A stretch of DNA of 64,000 nt from assembly GCA_977017575.1 (NCBI GenBank), contig CDRNVI010000063.1, forward strand, positions 248,001-312,000, given 5' to 3'. The position numbers and the translations under genes were made by a program. Of this stretch, positions 58,301 to 64,000 are shown piece by piece. Every line of letters starts with the position of its first letter. The first letter of the stretch is position 1. Origin of the DNA: Paramoeba atlantica (taxonomy: Eukaryota > Discosea). The notes under the pieces were generated by a model. The model saw only the letters and a list, made by a program, of their open reading frames with translations, made no database searches and had not been told where the DNA came from.

Positions 58301-61300
58301 TCTATATTTTCTTCTTCGCTCGGCATGTAACTCGGACGCTATGGAAAAAGATATTTTATTTATAAAAGGATTTTCTATAGACGCAAATATGCAAAATTTC
58401 CTGTTGGAGTTTCTTGAATCATACTTATTCTGAAATATTTAAGAAACTACGACTTGAATTGAATATAAGCTTAGTACTAACGAACAGAACTGTATTACGT
58501 TATTGTGTTATTCTCAAAGTAGAAACTGTTCCCAACAGTGAAATTTTGGCGTCTACCTCATTTAGCACATCCTTTTGGTATCTATATTTTCTTCTTCGCT
58601 CGGCATGTAACTCAGACGCTATGGAAAAAGATATTTTATTTATAAAAGGATTTTCTATAGACGCAAATAAGCAAAATTTCCTGTTGGAGTTTCTTGAATC
58701 ACACTTATTCTGAAATATTTAAGAAACTACGACTTGAATTGAATATAAGCTTAGTACTAACGAACAGAACTGTATTACGTTATTGTGTTATTCTCAAAGT
58801 AGAAACTGTTCCCAACAGTGAAATTTTGGCGTCTACCTCATTTAGCACATCCTTTTGGTATCTATATTTTCTTCTTCGCTCGGCATGTAACTCGGACGCT
58901 ATGGAAAAAGATATTTTATTTATAAAAGGATTTTCTATAGACGCAAATATGCAAAATTTCCTGTTGGAGTTTCTTGAATCACACTTATTCTGAAATATTT
59001 AAGAAACTACGACTTGAATTGAATATAAGCTTAGTACTAACGAACAGAACTGTATTACGTTATTGTGTTATTCTCAAAGTAGAAACTGTTCCCAACAGTG
59101 AAATTTTGGCGTCTACTTCATTTAGCACATCCTTTTGGTATCTATATTTTCTTCTTCGCTCGGCATGTAACTCGGACGCTATGGAAAAAGATATTTTATT
59201 TATAAAAGGATTTTCTATAGACGCAAATATGCAAAATTTCCTGTTGGAGTTTCTTGAATCATACTTATTCTGAAATATTTAAGAAACTACGACTTGAATT
59301 GAATATAAGCTTAGTACTAACGAACAGAACTGTATTACGTTATTGTGTTATTCTCAAAGTAGAAACTGTTCCCAACAGTGAAATTTTGGCGTCTACCTCA
59401 TTTAGCACATCCTTTTGGTGTCTATATTTTCTTCTTCGCTCGGCATGTAACTCGGACGCTATGGAAAAAGATATTTTATTTATAAAAGGATTTTCTATAG
59501 ACGCAAATATGCAAAATTTCCTGTTGGAGTTTCTTGAATCATACTTATTCTGAAATATTTAAGAAACTACGACTTGAATTGAATATAAGCTTAGTACTAA
59601 CGAACAGAACTGTATTACGTTATTGTGTTATTCTCAAAGTAGAAACTGTTCCCAACAGTGAAATTTTGGCGTCTACCTCATTTAGCACATCCTTTTGGTA
59701 TCTATATTTTCTTCTTCGCTCGGCATGTAACTCGGACGCTATGGAAAAAGATATTTTATTTATAAAAGGATTTTCTATAGACGCAAATATGCAAAATTTC
59801 CTGTTGGAGTTTCTTGAATCATACTTATTCTGAAATATTTAAGAAACTACGACTTGAATTGAATATAAGCTTAGTACTAACGAACAGAACTGTATTACGT
59901 TATTGTGTTATTCTCAAAGTAGAAACTGTTCCCAACAGTGAAATTTTGGCGTCTACCTCATTTAGCACATCCTTTTGGTGTCTATATTTTCTTCTTCGCT
60001 CGGCATGTAACTCGGACGCTATGGAAAAAGATATTTTATTTATAAAAGGATTTTCTATAGACGCAAATATGCAAAATTTCCTGTTGGAGTTTCTTGAATC
60101 ATACTTATTCTGAAATATTTAAGAAACTACGACTTGAATTGAATATAAGCTTAGTACTAACGAACAGAACTGTATTACGTTATTGTGTTATTCTCAAAGT
60201 AGAAACTGTTCCCAACAGTGAAATTTTGGCGTCTACCTCATTTAGCACATCCTTTTGGTATCTATATTTTCTTCTTCGCTCGGCATGTAACTCAGACGCT
60301 ATGGAAAAAGATATTTTATTTATAAAAGGATTTTCTATAGACGCAAATAAGCAAAATTTCCTGTTGGAGTTTCTTGAATCACACTTATTCTGAAATATTT
60401 AAGAAACTACGACTTGAATTGAATATAAGCTTAGTACTAACGAACAGAACTGTATTACGTTATTGTGTTATTCTCAAAGTAGAAACTGTTCCCAACAGTG
60501 AAATTTTGGCGTCTACCTCATTTAGCACATCCTTTTGGTATCTATATTTTCTTCTTCGCTCGGCATGTAACTCGGACGCTATGGAAAAAGATATTTTATT
60601 TATAAAAGGATTTTCTATAGACGCAAATATGCAAAATTTCCTGTTGGAGTTTCTTGAATCACACTTATTCTGAAATATTTAAGAAACTACGACTTGAATT
60701 GAATATAAGCTTAGTACTAACGAACAGAACTGTATTACGTTATTGTGTTATTCTCAAAGTAGAAACTGTTCCCAACAGTGAAATTTTGGCGTCTACTTCA
60801 TTTAGCACATCCTTTTGGTATCTATATTTTCTTCTTCGCTCGGCATGTAACTCGGACGCTATGGAAAAAGATATTTTATTTATAAAAGGATTTTCTATAG
60901 ACGCAAATAAGCAAAATTTCCTGTTGGAGTTTCTTGAATCACACTTATTCTGAAATATTTAAGAAACTACGACTTGAATTGAATATAAGCTTAGTACTAA
61001 CGAACAGAACTGTATTACGTTATTGTGTTATTCTCAAAGTAGAAACTGTTCCCAACAGTGAAATTTTGGCGTCTACCTCATTTAGCACATCCTTTTGGTA
61101 TCTATATTTTCTTCTTCGCTCGGCATGTAACTCGGACGCTATGGAAAAAGATATTTTATTTATAAAAGGATTTTCTATAGACGCAAATATGCAAAATTTC
61201 CTGTTGGAGTTTCTTGAATCATACTTATTCTGAAATATTTAAGAAACTACGACTTGAATTGAATATAAGCTTAGTACTAACGAACAGAACTGTATTACGT

Positions 61301-64000
61301 TATTGTGTTATTCTCAAAGTAGAAACTGTTCCCAACAGTGAAATTTTGGCGTCTACCTCATTTAGCACATCCTTTTGGTATCTATATTTTCTTCTTCGCT
61401 CGGCATGTAACTCGGACGCTATGGAAAAAGATATTTTATTTATAAAAGGATTTTCTATAGACGCAAATAAGCAAAATCTCCTTTTGGAGTTTCTTGAATC
61501 ACACTTATTCTGAAATATTTAAGAAACTACGACTTGAATTGAATATAAGCTTAGTACTAACGAACAGAACTGTATTACGTTATTGTGTTATTCTCAAAGT
61601 AGAAACTGTTCCCAACAGTGAAATTTTGGCGTCTACTACATTTAGCACATCCTTTTGGTATCTATATTTTCTTCTTCGCTCGGCATGTAACTCGGACGCT
61701 ATGGAAAAAGATATTTTATTTATAAAAGGATTTTCTATAGACGCAAATAAGCAAAATCTCCTTTTGGAGTTTCTTGAATCACACTTATTCTGAAATATTT
61801 AAGAAACTACGACTTGAATTGAATATAAGCTTAGTACTAACGAACAGAACTGTATTACGTTATTGTGTTATTCTCAAAGTAGAAACTGTTCCCAACAGTG
61901 AAATTTTGGCGTCTACTTCATTTAGCACATCCTTTTGGTATCTATATTTTCTTCTTCGCTCGGCATGTAACTCGGACGCTATGGAAAAAGATATTTTATT
62001 TATAAAAGGATTTTCTATAGACGCAAATATGCAAAATTTCCTGTTGGAGTTTCTTGAATCATACTTATTCTGAAATATTTAAGAAACTACGACTTGAATT
62101 GAATATAAGCTTAGTACTAACGAACAGAACTGTATTACGTTATTGTGTTATTCTCAAAGTAGAAACTGTTCCCAACAGCGAAATTTTGGCGTCTACTTCA
62201 TTTAGCACATCCTTTTGGTATCTATATTTTCTTCTTCGCTCGGCATGTAACTCGGACGCTATGGAAAAAGATATTTTATTTATAAAAGGATTTTCTATAG
62301 ACGCAAATAAGCAAAATCTCCTTTTGGAGTTTCTTGAATCACACTTATTCTGAAATATTTAAGAAACTACGACTTGAATTGAATATAAGCTTAGTACTAA
62401 CGAACAGAAATGTATTACGTTATTGTGTTATTCTCAAAGTAGAAACTGTTCCCAACAGTGAAATTTTGGCGTCTACCTCATTTAGCACATCCTTTTGGTA
62501 TCTATATTTTCTTCTTCGCTCGGCATGTAACTCGGACGCTATGGAAAAAGATATTTTATTTATAAAAGGATTTTCTATAGACGCAAATATGCAAAATTTC
62601 CTGTTGGAGTTTCTTGAATCATACTTATTCTGAAATATTTAAGAAACTAGGACTTGAATTGAATATAAGCTTAGTACTAACGAACAGAACTGTATTACGT
62701 TATTGTGTTATTCTCAAAGTAGAAACTGTTCCCAACAGTGAAATTTTGGCGTCTACCTCATTTAGCACATCCTTTTGGTATCTATATTTTCTTCTTCGCT
62801 CGGCATGTAACTCGGACGCTATGGAAAAAGATATTTTATTTATAAAAGGATTTTCTATAGACGCAAATATGCAAAATTTCCTGTTGGAGTTTCTTGAATC
62901 ATACTTATTCTGAAACATTTAAGAAACTACGACTTGAATTGAATATAAGCTTAGTACTAACGAACAGAACTGTATTACGTTATTGTGTTATTCTCAAAGT
63001 AGAAACTGTTCCCAACAGTGAAATTTTGGCGTCTACCTCATTTAGCACATCCTTTTGGTATCTATATTTTCTTCTTCGCTCGGCATGTAACTCGGACGCT
63101 ATGGAAAAAGATATTTTATTTATAAAAGGATTTTCTATAGACGCAAATATGCAAAATTTCCTGTTGGAGTTTCTTGAATCATACTTATTCTGAAATATTT
63201 AAGAAACTACGACTTGAATTGAATATAAGCTTAGTACTAACGAACAGAACTGTATTACGTTATTGTGTTATTCTCAAAGTAGAAACTGTTCCCAACAGTG
63301 AAATTTTGGCGTCTACCTCATTTAGCACATCCTTTTGGTATCTATATTTTCTTCTTCGCTCGGCATGTAACTCGGACGCTATGGAAAAAGATATTTTATT
63401 TATAAAAGGATTTTCTATAGACGCAAATATGCAAAATTTCCTGTTGGAGTTTCTTGAATCATACTTATTCTGAAATATTTAAGAAACTACGACTTGAATT
63501 GAATATAAGCTTAGTACTAACGAACAGAACTGTATTACGTTATTGTGTTATTCTCAAAGTAGAAACTGTTCCCAACAGTGAAATTTTGGCGTCTACCTCA
63601 TTTAGCACATCCTTTTGGTATCTATATTTTCTTCTTCGCTCGGCATGTAACTCGGACGCTATGGAAAAAGATATTTTATTTATAAAAGGATTTTCTATAG
63701 ACGCAAATATGCAAAATTTCCTGTTGGAGTTTCTTGAATCATACTTATTCTGAAATATTTAAGAAACTACGACTTGAATTGAATATAAGCTTAGTACTAA
63801 CGAACAGAACTGTATTACGTTATTGTGTTATTCTCAAAGTAGAAACTGTTCCCAACAGTGAAATTTTGGCGTCTACCTCATTTAGCACATCCTTTTGGTA
63901 TCTATATTTTCTTCTTCGCTCGGCATGTAACTCAGACGCTATGGAAAAAGATATTTTATTTATAAAAGGATTTTCTATAGACGCAAATAAGCAAAATTTC

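Larger units (their letters stand above)
37421..64000 (+). repeat. 280-bp satellite, at least 94 tandem units, continuing past the window
   Basis: It begins with acacttattctgaaatattt and repeats every 280 bp through the last base. Corresponding points fall at exact 280-bp steps from 37694 to 63454 (92 steps), so there is no insertion or deletion in those units. Units are AT-rich and differ at only about a dozen positions (for example aagca/atgca, acac/atac, ctactt/ctacct, tggta/tggtg, actac/actag). Variants occur in combinations forming a mosaic higher-order pattern. Each unit holds a 99-codon open stretch without an early ATG. The first unit shares a 33-bp block with the left border of the retroelement. 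The position at the end of a gene cluster would suit a centromeric or subtelomeric satellite. Confidence 0.97.

Noticed and set aside
37459-64000. A family of about 93 tandem genes, one 99-residue protein per repeat unit
   Set aside because: Every such frame starts at TTG, overlaps the next by 20 nt, and changes freely at the protein level. The only ATG allows about 30 codons. Treated as a satellite, not as genes.
37421-64000. CRISPR-like array
   Set aside because: Units are contiguous 280-bp repeats without unique spacers, in a eukaryotic context.

Overview
The window is nuclear DNA from an intron-poor unicellular eukaryote. All recognisable genes are eukaryotic (beta-COP, RPN1, BUD23, eIF6, 40S S13 and S21, MPP-beta, AMPK-beta, a Cockayne-syndrome-B-type Snf2 ATPase) and each is one uninterrupted reading frame. 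All 17 genes between 195 and 30363, and an eighteenth at 31915-32400, lie on the minus strand with short gaps. Many starts are preceded by a pyrimidine tract and an AG. One-strand gene clusters, AG-type leaders, a small LRR family and a tyrosine-recombinase (YR) retroelement with the order gag-YR-RT-RNase H together favour a kinetoplastid or other euglenozoan. This is inference: no spliced-leader or rRNA sequence is present to prove it. TAA, TAG and TGA all end host genes, so the code looks standard.

Layout. 1-20.5 kb (minus strand): LRR protein, CSB/RAD26, beta-COP, MORN protein, AMPK-beta, a second LRR protein, MPP-beta, RPN1, thioredoxin-like protein, RPS13, BUD23, and a protein with a C-terminal membrane anchor. 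20.5-22.85 kb: a gene-poor gap holding a 53-bp Merlin-like miniature element and a broken pogo/Tigger-like transposase. 22.85-30.4 kb (minus): a ULP/SENP SUMO protease, RPS21, eIF6, a single-TM protein and an MFS transporter. 30493-31796: a complete Merlin-type DNA transposon with 36-bp terminal inverted repeats and a perfect 8-bp target duplication. 31.9-32.4 kb: a rhodanese-like gene (minus).

32.5-64 kb is the striking part. A YR retrotransposon of about 4.8 kb (plus strand) carries a gag-like ORF, a tyrosine recombinase split over two frames, and RT/RNase H. It is bordered on both sides by pieces of the same 280-bp sequence that then runs as a tandem satellite from 37421 past the end of the window: about 95 units, with no length change in the 93 units whose period I checked. 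A 33-bp piece of that unit sits at both internal borders of the element. So the satellite either grew out of the element's own terminal repeats, or is the element's site-specific target. The satellite units carry linked variants in a mosaic, partly 4-unit, higher-order pattern.

The host genes are unrelated housekeeping functions (ribosome biogenesis, proteasome, vesicle coat, mitochondrial import, DNA repair, SUMO), as expected of polycistronic clusters rather than pathway operons. The accessory content is concentrated in the 20.5-22.8 kb gap and beyond 30.4 kb.
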